This document shows positions 11,264-21,100 of a DNA stretch of 64,000 nucleotides, one piece after another. Positions within the stretch are counted from its first letter, which is position 1; every line of letters begins with the position of its first letter. The notes beneath the pieces are model-generated. The model did not search any database. It was given only the letters and a program-made list of their open reading frames with translations, and was not told the DNA's origin. This stretch comes from Struthidea cinerea. Its lineage: Eukaryota > Chordata > Aves > Passeriformes > Corcoracidae. The position numbers and the translations under genes are program-made. Location: the NCBI GenBank assembly GCA_013397865.1, contig VZTI01004555.1:1752971-1816970 (forward strand). Direction: 5' to 3'.

Positions 11264-12842
11264 CTGGAGAAGACGGGATGACATAAACGACTGCAAGAGT
11301 TCTCGGTCTCTGACATGAAAAAATTTTCGCCACTGAGGCTGTAAGGTTCTTGCTTGTATGCTATGTTTCCCCAATACAGGTACCAGTGGCTGCGCAACAG
11401 CTCTGCAAATGTTAACAAACAAAAAAACCTGAAGTTTAGCTTAATGTACATCAATCTACTTTTGCTACAAAGCTATATAAGGGATTGTATCTAGGGTGAG
11501 AAAAGGGGAAAAGTACATTTGTTATTCTATGGCTTTCTTCAACCTATGGAACTGAAAACAACAGCCCTGGATTGTTCTGCTAAGGAACTTTTCTTTAACT
11601 ACACCACAAAGCTTTCCACCCTCTCTCATTACCCTAAACCACTAAACAGCTTAGGACTACTTTTTTATACAATTAACTCCTGAAGGAGTTCTGGGGTCAC
11701 TAAGGAAGGGCACACTCTGATTCATTATGCAGACCAGTGACTTGCACCATAAGGGTCACGTGGTATGGTTTCAGGCTGAAGGGCAGAGGAAATCAGGAGA
11801 AAGATTTGGAAATCCGTTTTAAATTCCGTATCGTAGCATGAACCCATCACATAAACTGAAGTCTGCCAAAATGTTGAGAAATATAAGTAAGATGAAGCAG
11901 CAGCAATCTGTAGTCCAACATAGTTTGTACATGGCTTACCAGTTTTTGGATCGGAGTGGAAAAGAGTTGAAAATTACGTAATTCTCCCTCTCACTTATGG
12001 ATTCTCATAGCAGCTTCTGTTGAGTTCTGACTTAACAATAAGCCTGATAAAGTCTGACAGAAGTTGCTTCACTGTAGAAAGCCTAGCAATGCAGAGGTAC
12101 AGAGCAGTGCAGCAGCTTTTCCAGTTGATTTTTTTCTTGGGGGTAGGGAGGAGGGGGAGGAAGGGGAAGGAGGATGAATCCTATTATTAACGTTGCCTTG
12201 AGCAGTATTTATATATTTAAATTAACACGTGCCTCTATAATCAGATCTAAGAGTACTTAAGCCACAACCAGTTGACTACACAGGCAACCCTGACTACAAA
12301 ACATGGCTATCCTGACATGTCATCATGTTGTTATCATTAATGACAGAAGCGTTGACACATTAAAAAAGCCTTCTTTGTATTTATGTGTAAGAGCGTGCCT
12401 ATGGTGCAACATGAGCTGAGTCCCTCTGGTCAGGTTTACAACTTCTTTACACAATAAGCAGATAGACTGGTACGTGCCTTGTGTTCTACAATAGCCCTGA
12501 TGCAATTTTACCCTTCCTCAGCAAAAAGTACACCGCGGACTCCGTTTTAAACACACAGTTTCCTTCCCCAGGATGTCTAAAAAGAACCACCACGTAACCT
12601 GACCACGGGTTTGCAGAAGTGCTGAGGAAGCAGCTCTCTCGGTGACCGGGTTCCCAGAAGAAGCGTGCCGTTTTTCCCTCCTTCCAGAGTACAGCATTTG
12701 TCTGCTGCAGGCTGAAGCTCCCTCTCCTGGTCCCTACGACACCTCATGCCAAGCACCACCCCCTATATGCCGCGCACGGAGGAGAGCGGGAAGGCAGGCC
12801 GACTCCCTGTCGCACAGCGCCGCGTCCCCGCCCCGCTCGCCG

Positions 12843-12876
12843 TGAGTCATAAATGCAGCAATTAAGCACTGAGTCA
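12843..12876. promoter_or_regulatory. Two AP-1-like sites 27 bp apart
   Basis: tgagtca occurs at 12843-12849 and again at 12870-12876, the second flanked to give ctgagtcagc, which also fits half of a MARE/NRF2 element. The sites lie within intron 1 of EIF5 at the island edge. Function is inference. Confidence 0.4.
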
Positions 12877-12909
12877 GCGCTGGGAGCCATGGGGGAGTCA
12901 CCCCCGGGC

Positions 12910-12919
12910 GCGCATGCGC
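12910..12919. promoter_or_regulatory. NRF1 consensus site
   Basis: The palindrome gcgcatgcgc is an exact NRF1 motif, common in CpG-island promoters of housekeeping genes. It sits about 60 bp from the assembly gap, so an additional start site hidden in the gap is possible. Confidence 0.5.
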
Positions 12920-12977
12920 CGCGGGACCGGGGCGCTCCACCGCCCCCCCCGCCCCGGGCCGCCCCCCGAGTGTCCCC

Positions 12978-13260
12978 NNNNNNNNNNNNNNNNNNNNNNN
13001 NNNNNNNNNNNNNNNNNNNNNNNNNNNNNNNNNNNNNNNNNNNNNNNNNNNNNNNNNNNNNNNNNNNNNNNNNNNNNNNNNNNNNNNNNNNNNNNNNNNN
13101 NNNNNNNNNNNNNNNNNNNNNNNNNNNNNNNNNNNNNNNNNNNNNNNNNNNNNNNNNNNNNNNNNNNNNNNNNNNNNNNNNNNNNNNNNNNNNNNNNNNN
13201 NNNNNNNNNNNNNNNNNNNNNNNNNNNNNNNNNNNNNNNNNNNNNNNNNNNNNNNNNNNN
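12978..13260. other. Assembly gap (283 N)
   Basis: Run of unknown bases inside the GC-rich EIF5 promoter region, flanked by C-rich sequence. Predicted proteins that pass through it are meaningless. A single further N is at 13930. Confidence 1.
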
Positions 13261-13385
13261 AAACCTTTGCCAATATCCACCGTTCACCGACAGCCTGAGG
13301 CCCCAGCCCAGCCTCAACCACCCGCCCGCTCCTCCCACCCTCACCTCGCTGCCCTCACCCGCCCTAGCCCACTACTAACGCTCAC

Positions 13386-13455
13386 CGTTTTCGTCCAATA
13401 AAGACATAAACCCAACGCTGCTCGCCCCGGGCTGCGACGAAGCCGATTGTGAGAG
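13386..13455 (-). other. EIF5: EIF5 leader exon (TATA-driven), approximate 5' end
   Basis: Non-coding for the main protein. The donor AACG|GTGAGC (exon ends at 13386) is a good consensus, and the TATA element at 13477-13483 predicts a start near 13450-13455. It contains the ATG of an upstream ORF. A longer version beginning at an acceptor (TTGCCCGCAG|ATTGCC) at 13579 is possible if transcription starts at the upstream exon. Confidence 0.6.
13405..13407 (-). promoter_or_regulatory. EIF5: Start codon of an overlapping upstream ORF in the EIF5 leader
   Basis: ATG in the leader exon with T at -3 and T at +4, a poor context. If the exon is spliced to the acceptor at 11263, the frame reads 22 nt here, all 141 nt of the next exon and 50 nt of coding exon 2 before a TGA: 70 codons. 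It overlaps the main start codon in another frame. Poor-context inhibitory uORFs in eIF5 mRNA are known in vertebrates as part of eIF5 autoregulation. Confidence 0.6.
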
Positions 13456-13476
13456 GAGAACAGGGCCGAGGGGGCG

Positions 13477-13483
13477 CTTATAT
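13477..13483 (-). promoter_or_regulatory. EIF5: TATA-like element of EIF5
   Basis: The EIF5 strand reads GGATATAAGCGCC, with a pyrimidine-rich stretch (CTCCTCTCAC) about 25-30 nt downstream as a candidate initiation site. A TATA element inside a CpG island is less common but known. Confidence 0.5.
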
Positions 13484-13746
13484 CCAGACGGGAGAGGGAG
13501 GCGGAGGCGGACGCCGCAGCCTCCGGGTCCCGGCGTCCTGGAGCGGGCGGTATCACCAGGGAGAGCGGTGCCGGGCAATCTGCGGGCAAGACACAATCAG
13601 GAGCATCGTTAGCGGGGGCACCTGTGAGGGAGAGGGAGGAGGAGGGGGGAGAAAAGGGAAGGGGGGAGGGAGAAGCGGCGAGCGGCGCGCAGCTGAGGCA
13701 GGAGGGGGCGGCGGACGGGACCCGGCAATGGCTGCCCCGTACTCAC

Positions 13747-13795
13747 CTCTAGAATGTTCTCGCTCCGACTGAACAACGCCAGAGCTGGGATCAAT
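13747..13795 (-). other. EIF5: Candidate upstream leader exon of EIF5
   Basis: A perfect donor (CTAGAG|GTGAGT) ends an exon at 13747, immediately downstream of three CCAAT boxes. The 5' boundary is an estimate. It may be spliced to the acceptor at 13579 or directly to 11263. It contains no ATG. Confidence 0.5.
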
Positions 13796-13829
13796 CAGCC
13801 AGCGGCGCGCCCCGCCCCCCACCATCGCT

Positions 13830-13896
13830 ATTGGCTCGCTGTTCGCCTCGCAGCGAAGCTATTGGCTAAGGCCCCGCCGCTCCCCCCGCCCATTGG
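13830..13896 (-). promoter_or_regulatory. EIF5: Three CCAAT boxes at 31-bp spacing (NF-Y type)
   Basis: attgg occurs at 13830-13834, 13861-13865 and 13892-13896, that is CCAAT on the EIF5 strand three times in the same orientation, each 31 bp apart. The flanks AGCCAAT of the first two match the NF-Y consensus. The regular spacing of about three helical turns suggests cooperative NF-Y binding upstream of the exon ending at 13747. Confidence 0.7.
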
Positions 13897-13960
13897 GGAA
13901 GACCGCTATCAATCAAGGCTTTGCCTCCCNCCTGCCCGGTGGGCCGAGACTCTCCCTGGA

Positions 13961-15010
13961 GGGGCGAGCTACTCCCTGGAGGGCAGTGACCCAATGCTCG
14001 ACATTTTAGCAACTATGTTACAAGTTATATTACAAACAATTTAGCAATTAAGTTGCTGCATAAGTTATGTTTTTCCTGCACGGCCGGCTTTTGGGGTGTG
14101 GGGAAGAGCCTGTTACTTAACTCCATTGTCGTAAAGGCTCAGCGTTGGGTGGCTCTGGGTGCCTGGGCTGCCTTACAAAGGATGACACAATTGTCATATG
14201 CATGTACTCTGTTCTCAGTGGAAAATGTTGCCAGCCCTATGTAGCTGAATTGAGGCCCTGAATGAAATGCATGTTTGGGTTTATTTTCACGTAAAAAGCA
14301 GAAAACATGCACCCTTTCTTCCCTGTTACTTATTCTTTCCCATCTTCTTCCATCTTTGCTCTTCCAATATCACAGGAATGATATGTTTTGAGTATTTTAG
14401 AGTGTCAATAATGTTCAAGTGGCAAAGAATTTTTTTTCTGACTTTATGAATTGAGTGGGTAGCCACCTCTCTTACCCTTACAAACACTCCCCAGCAGAAC
14501 AATGCTCCTCAGTTCCTGTCACTGTCTTACGGAGTGTTGTAAAGCTTCCTGATGGCTCTGTGGGAGTATAGAGGAAAAGAGAGGGAGCAACAATAAAACT
14601 AGTAGTGACATTAAATAGTGTTATATACTCTAAATCTCTTCCTGCCTGAAGTTAGTTTTGATGTGTAGTTTTCCTGGCTGACTTTGATATCACATTGATG
14701 TGGTCAAAGGAGATATCCCTCCTGTTGAACCTTGAAGTACATACTGAACATTTTTGGCCTGATATGCAGAAGAACTGCACTCAGGAAGGTGGCTGATAAA
14801 TGAGGCTTTCTTAGAAGTCACAAAAGCAGGGCTACTGCCACTTCCAGTGGCACACAACAACAATAAAAAAATCTTCTTTCCTCAGCTGGAGGAACCAGAG
14901 ATAAATGGTGCTTTCTATCAAAACCCTCATTGTGGCAGCTGCCCTTGCTATGTCTCCTCTCAGCGTATGGAATAGCTGGTCTTTCTAGCCAGGACACTGC
15001 CCTGTAAAGC
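13961..15010. other. Upstream flank of EIF5; nothing recognised
   Basis: AT-rich after the CpG island ends. No exon, RNA gene or repeat could be supported on either strand. Confidence 0.5.
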
Positions 15011-15150
15011 ATCATGGAATGGTTTGGCTTGGAAGGGACCTTAAAGATCTTCTAGTTCTAGCCCCTCACCACAGACAGGGACACCTTCCACCAGACCAGC
15101 AACATCCAACCTGGCCTTGGACGCTTCCAGTGATGGAGAGTCCATCATGT
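15011..15150 (-). mobile_element. CR1 LINE fragment, 3' end
   Basis: Plus-strand text runs atcatggaatggtttggctt, then ggaagggaccttaaagatc, ctagttctagcccctc, cagggacaccttccaccaga, and catccaacctggccttgga. This is the reverse complement of the conserved 3' end of avian CR1, with the tail at 15011. It is a 5'-truncated copy with no coding capacity, diverged from consensus. This and the other CR1 pieces are the main evidence for a bird genome. Confidence 0.9.
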
Positions 15151-18100
15151 AAGTTTGTCTTGGACTTCACAATCAGCATTTGAAAATGGTAAAAATTCCT
15201 CAGCATATGTTAAATGTCTCCTTGATAAATGCACAGCAACACTTTCTGAAACAAGAGAGTGTTAGGGCAAAATAAGGAAGCATCTCCAAAGTATGTGAGG
15301 CTTGGCAGTTACCATGAGGGGAAAAAAAGTCATAAAAAAGTGGGAGGCAAGAAAAGCACTGCAGGAAATCCTTTGCTGTAAAAATACGTGGCACATATAA
15401 CTTGCTAAATACCTCCTGTCTGTGGCTTTAGCTCTGTGTTACAACACCTAGGGGTTTAATAAATTATGAGTGTTAAAGTATACTGTTGCCAACACCACTT
15501 AGTGAGCTGCTTGGAAAGAGACCCTGGATTCGGTACTATTTGACTTAATGAAAAACTCTAAACCCTTGGAATTAACATCATAAAGAAAGATACTTTTTTA
15601 TATATAGTATATAAATTGACAAAAGTTAAAGAGGTACCTTTTAAGATGGTGATTCTTCTGCAAAAAGCAGGTTTCATCCAGGTGAAGTCACATGGCATTC
15701 TCCTGGATTATGCAAACCAGACTAAAATTGTGGATTATTGACTTCATGGTGCCTCATTGTTGATTTATTCCTCAGCAGAAAATTCATTAATATTGAATCC
15801 CAAATATTTTTACTGAATCTTAATATTTACAGTTTGTTCATTTTAATATTTCGTGGTATGGACAAGACAGGAAAATATTTTCTCTCCTCGCACTTTAAAA
15901 TGTCACGATTTCGTGAATCCTGAAGTTCATAGTTCACAGTGCTTGTGTGACTTTCAAAATACAGACTGCTTGTGTACTTTGCATTTTATTGACAGAAACT
16001 ATGCATACTTTTGTAGGTATGACATTTTAAATGGCATTAGTAAGTCAGGTTTTGCAAATGGTTTAATGTCTAAGAATAGGAAGTTTTCCACAGTTGAATT
16101 TAGGGTGCATTTCCTTATCATAGAAATGCTTTATTATTACGGAGTTCAGCCTTGAACAATCCAAATTTGTTCTATGTTGCCTTAGCCAGTTTTTATTAGA
16201 AATAACCAAGAGTCAATGACTGTGACAATGCAGCAAAATCAAAACTCTATTGAAATTCTTAAAGTATTTTAAATCTTCACGAAGTGGTAATCTGAACAGT
16301 TATGATGTGTCCCTTTAATCTCTGATTGGCAACTTTGTGGTTTATTCAGCAAGTTTGTCCACTATCAGTGGTGTGGCTGGCTGTAAACATAATTGTAATT
16401 CAATGCCCTCTTGATAACCTTGGCCTTGAAGAATGTTTTGTCTCTTCTGCGTGTGTTATCTCCCAGTGGCTGGGTCAGAGCTCTTATTTCATCCAGTGCA
16501 GGCAGGAACATTAGCACCTGAGTAAGGGATTCCTCCTCGTGCCGTCTTCATGGCTTTGGCTGTAATTTCAGGAGATAGAAGGAGGGCCAAGCTTAGCTAT
16601 GGTTACATGGAATAGCAATAGCCTTTCTTCTTCCTATCTTGGCAATGTGTAGAGAAAGTTTAATTATTTACATGCCAGGTTGGAATAGGTAACCTTTAGG
16701 GAAGGGTGGGTCCGAAATCCATCGGCATTGACACTAGACCTTGATCAGTCACAAGGGTAGAGGTTAATTCTGGTTTTACTGTTCAGGAGCTTTGCAATAG
16801 GTTCTGTCTGGCACCTCACTGGTCATCTTGGGGAAGTTCACTTTGTGAAATGCTTTCCTTTCCATGCTCTGTAGCACCATCATTCCTGTTAGCTATTATT
16901 AGTAGCTCAGGAATTAGTAAACAGAGAAACACGTGAGAGCAAGTGTGTGATGTTAGACACCCATATAGCCATTATTTATGGTTGTTTTTTTTGTTGCTTC
17001 TATTAGTATGCAGAAATGCTAAAATCTCTCAGCTAGTGTTTGGGTCTGAGTGCCCTGAAAGGGCTCAGTGTCAGCTGACAGCATGAAGTAAGCTCTGCCC
17101 CAAATCTGCTCTTGTCACCAGTGAGGTTCCCTGTACCCTCCTTCTTTCTCTTCCAGTGTATGTCTGCCTGTGTAAGGGAGTTACCTCAGCAAGGAGAGGC
17201 AATCAGCTTCTCTGCAGAATATAAACCAGTGTTTGACAGCAGTGAAGTCCCTGCCTTGGAGACCTGTCTTTTCTCTGTGTGTCTCAGCAGTAGGTGGAAG
17301 ACGTGGTGATAGGAATCAGGGAAGCCAGGTTTTCTCAGTTTGTCCAGGTAGCAGCTTTGGCTATGGGCCTAACTGGCAACCACTACCATTATCCAGCAGT
17401 TGCATGCCTGTGGTTGGCAAATCTGCCTGCTACATTTATATGGTTGCTGAAAGAAGTGAGTGTGGAAGATAAGGAGTCCCTGGGAATACAGCTTCCAGCT
17501 GAGAGCATGTTGTCAAAGCTACCTGCCTGTTCATTATGCCCATTAGAAACCACTGCATTTACATTTTCCTGCTTCTTGTCATAGTCAAGCTTCAGACATC
17601 AAAATCTGCCCGTGCATTAAGTTAAATCTCTCTTCCATTTAGTATCATTTTAGCAATTTGCACTTCCATTTCATTAAAGGAATTGCTTGCATCCTCTGCA
17701 GCTGTCATGTGCTTTGCCAACACCTCCACAGATTAAGCCTCCTTCATCCTTTTTCTTTGGCTTCTTATGCTCTGGCAACCAGTGCTGTGATTATCAGTAT
17801 AGATTTCCCAGCAGATGTTAATTCTAAGTAGTAAAAAAGAGTAATGAGTACTTAGAGCTACCTATTGGCTTTCTACTTTTCCTAAGGGAAAGGTGTGGTA
17901 GCCCCTGGTATTGACAGCCTATCTCCAAATCCCCTCCCAGCCTGGGGAGACCCTGGAGATCTGAAGTGCTCTCAAAGCCCTTCTCCCGTGAGCCAAAATG
18001 TGTCTGCTGAGCTTGTTTCTAGGGGTCTGTGCTGCTAGGTGCAGCAAGTTTTGCTCAGCCGTTCTTCCACTTGAGCATGGAGCAGTTTCTTTGCTTTACA

Positions 18101-21100
18101 AAAATACGAGGGCATTGCAGGGAGAGCTGAGGTTTGGAGGCAGTACTGATGCCCACATAGGGATTAAGTTTGTGTTTCTGCTGGCAGATCTAGGAAGAGG
18201 GTAAAGTATCCCTGATGCTTGTGCTGAAAGGAAAGGAAAAGCCAGTTTTGAAGGCAAAGGAAAATTTTCATGTTCTCCAAAACAAAACCTTTGAAGGTGC
18301 TGCTTGGCTGGTAGGGCAGTGCTGTGCATTTGGAGACAGACAGACACATCACAGAAAATATTTTTTTTCTCTAAAGTCTGATTTTAAATCCCTAAAGAGT
18401 TGCCTCACTTGCAATGTTGAAAGTATTTTGCAGGGAACTACAGGTCTTAGAGGATAATGTTGAGTTTGTACATCATGGTTGAGAATTTGCTGCTTGTTTG
18501 GTATGTTTGGCCAGCAGCTTGAGTACAGCTGGTGCCAGCTTCTTAATAAAAACACAGGGATTACCTTTTGTAATGAAGCAAATAATACATGACTGCCATG
18601 CAGTGCCAAAGGCTTTGAATGCTCTGGTGGTTTGCAGCTCATATATTTATATTACTAAAGTAAATTATTTGCCAAACTACAAAACAAAGCAGGAGGAGCA
18701 GTACTTAAATAGGAAAATAGAGGCAGAAACTTTGTCCTGTGGTTTGCATATGCCAAGTGTTACGTATGCTCAGGGTATTACACAGACTAGTAGCAATATT
18801 AAAATAGCCAGTAACACACATGGTTTCCAAGAGTGGTGTAATAAATTAAGTCTGGTTTTGGCCTATGGGGGTTCTTTGACACCTAATAAAAGCTGACTTG
18901 AAGCACTAATAATGTCTCACTCTACCTGTGAATGCCACTGTGTTTGGAATTATGCAGGGGGTTCAGGAACAGGTAAATGGTGCTGAAGACATAGGTAAGT
19001 GCATACTCACACACAAACACGCACACCACCATTGCATAAATCTTTCTTGTTTGTTTAAGAAACAAGGCTAAAAATATCCTTGAATATGAATCCGGGTCAA
19101 ACATGGTGTTGACTGTGAAGTCTGGCATGATTTTACTGACTTAATTTAGACTTTTTTTGAGAATAATCCAGGAGACACTGAAGGCAAAACTTTCTTACAA
19201 GGACTTTAGTGCCTTGAGTTATTTCCAAATCAGTTTTTCAAGGCATAATGTAGGGTGAATTTTCCCTAGAAGCTGAAGGGTGTTATTTGAAGAAAAAAAA
19301 TCTTATCCACATTGATTGGTTTTGAGTTTTTTACTTGGGATAGTCGTAGGATACAAGCTTTCCTGAAACAGGCCTTTTCACAGAGCTGAAGGGATCTGAA
19401 ATAAATACTAATGATAACACAATTTGTGGCTACCACAGTCATCTGGGAAACTGGCACCAACAACTGCATTACATTATGTGGTAGCAGTGAACATTTTGAC
19501 ACTGTACTTCTTTCAGAACTTGATTTTAGGATTCCAATATGATTGTGTGCATGTGAGATCACATGTATAGACCATTATTCCGCACTTAGTCTAATTTATA
19601 CTTATTTCGCCAGTGTCCCTAAAATCCCTTTTTCTTAAGCCTTATTTGCACAATTTATTTCAAGCACAGTAGCATTTTTGCTTCTGTGCCTGATGTGGAC
19701 ATGAGGCATCTGAATAACCTGCAACTTGTGGCTATACAGTTCTCCACAGATTTTGTATCTTCTATATCTTCTTTGCAATAAAGAACACAAAGTAGGACTT
19801 CTTATAGTTCCTCACAACCACTCCAACCTTTAAAAGATGAGACACTCAATAAATACTCTGGCTGTTTTCAGTGCTGTTTTGCTGCATCTCACCCACAGTT
19901 AGCTTTTAATCATTCTCATGAAAGATTTACTGTTCCCTTTCTATCATGTTACATTTTCATTGTTGCCTCCAGCAGACAGAAAGCTTTCAAAGGGTTCTTT
20001 AGGGCTTAATGTATTGTTTGTCCTAGATATTTGGCATGACTTATTCAGAAATGTGCAATAAATGCACAGCTCCTCTCATTTCTGATTGTTTGCACATCCA
20101 AAACATATCCCTGTACTAGCCCTTGTGAAGCAAATTAACTCTACCCCAGCTGAAACCAGCACAGGCATTTGACAGATTAATGGATGACCAGGTGATGGAT
20201 GAATAGTCTCTTCTAGATGAAGTTAGGAAGGATGTGTGTGTGCAGATGGGATCTCGAAGGTCATTTGTAAATACATGTGAGCTCATTCAAGCCCATGGAG
20301 ATGCAGCATTTTATACCAGTGGATAACATACTGGTTTTACTCAGAGGCTTTACTTCTGAGACATCTTTCCTGGTACCAGCTTTGTGTACTTATCCCTGAT
20401 TATGGACATATAGATAAAATACTTCTGTCTTCAAAGACATATAAATGGTTATTTTTTGTTAGTAGATATTCAGTTCTTTTGATTGGCTGCACCTAATGTG
20501 GCTAAAGAAAGCCTTTACTTTCCCTGCTTGCTTTTTTTTTTTTTTTCTGGTGCACTGAGACAAGGAGTGCTGCGACAAGGGGTTTTGATAGTTTATCTGC
20601 TGCGAGGTTAAGTCTCTGTGTGGGTCTGTGTGCTCTGAAGGATGTTTACTAGTAGACATTTGAAAAAACTTCTTTTCATTTTATAGATAATGAATTGTGA
20701 ATCTCAGAGCCAGTGCTGCTCCCACAGAGACTTACAGTAAACAGCTGAGTCATACAGATGAAGCCTGAAATTTCTACTCTCACAGATGTGAGGGAGTCCC
20801 ACTGAGTTCCTCTGCAGAGAGTTCTGAGCTACTGAGTTCTGCACCCTGAAAAACATTTGCGTGGGCAGGAGCGTGAACAGCTTGTCCCCTGCACCTTGTC
20901 CAGCGCTGTGCTAACTCTGGTGCACAGGAGGCATATGCTGGGATGTGTGCAGGCAGATTGCTCACAGCTCACTCACATCCTGGAGCAGCAGGGAAACGGG
21001 CAAAGTACTGGTGGGCTGCCAAGTCCCAGCCTGCTAGCTAGGTTGCTTGAGAGTCAGCAAAAACCTGCTATAGAGTGAGCCACTCAGGGCTTCTCTTACC

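Larger units (their letters stand above)
11264..13385 (-). other. EIF5: First intron of EIF5, including most of the CpG island
   Basis: Lies between the leader exon donor (13386/13385) and the acceptor at 11263. The distal part is AT-rich with nothing recognised. The part from about 12.76 kb upward is GC-rich and holds AP-1-like and NRF1-like sites and the assembly gap. Confidence 0.65.
12760..13960. promoter_or_regulatory. EIF5: CpG island of EIF5
   Basis: A sharp rise in GC and CpG content compared with the AT-rich sequence on both sides, covering the leader exons and start of intron 1. It is interrupted by 283 unknown bases at 12978-13260, so its true content cannot be fully judged. Such islands mark housekeeping promoters in warm-blooded vertebrates. 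Confidence 0.8.

Noticed and set aside
12734..13401. Long open frames of 150-195 codons on both strands
   Set aside because: They run through 283 unknown bases and are artefacts of the gap and of GC-rich sequence.
18498..18896. 132-codon plus-strand open frame in the intergenic region
   Set aside because: Unconvincing composition, no promoter or splice context and no family recognised.
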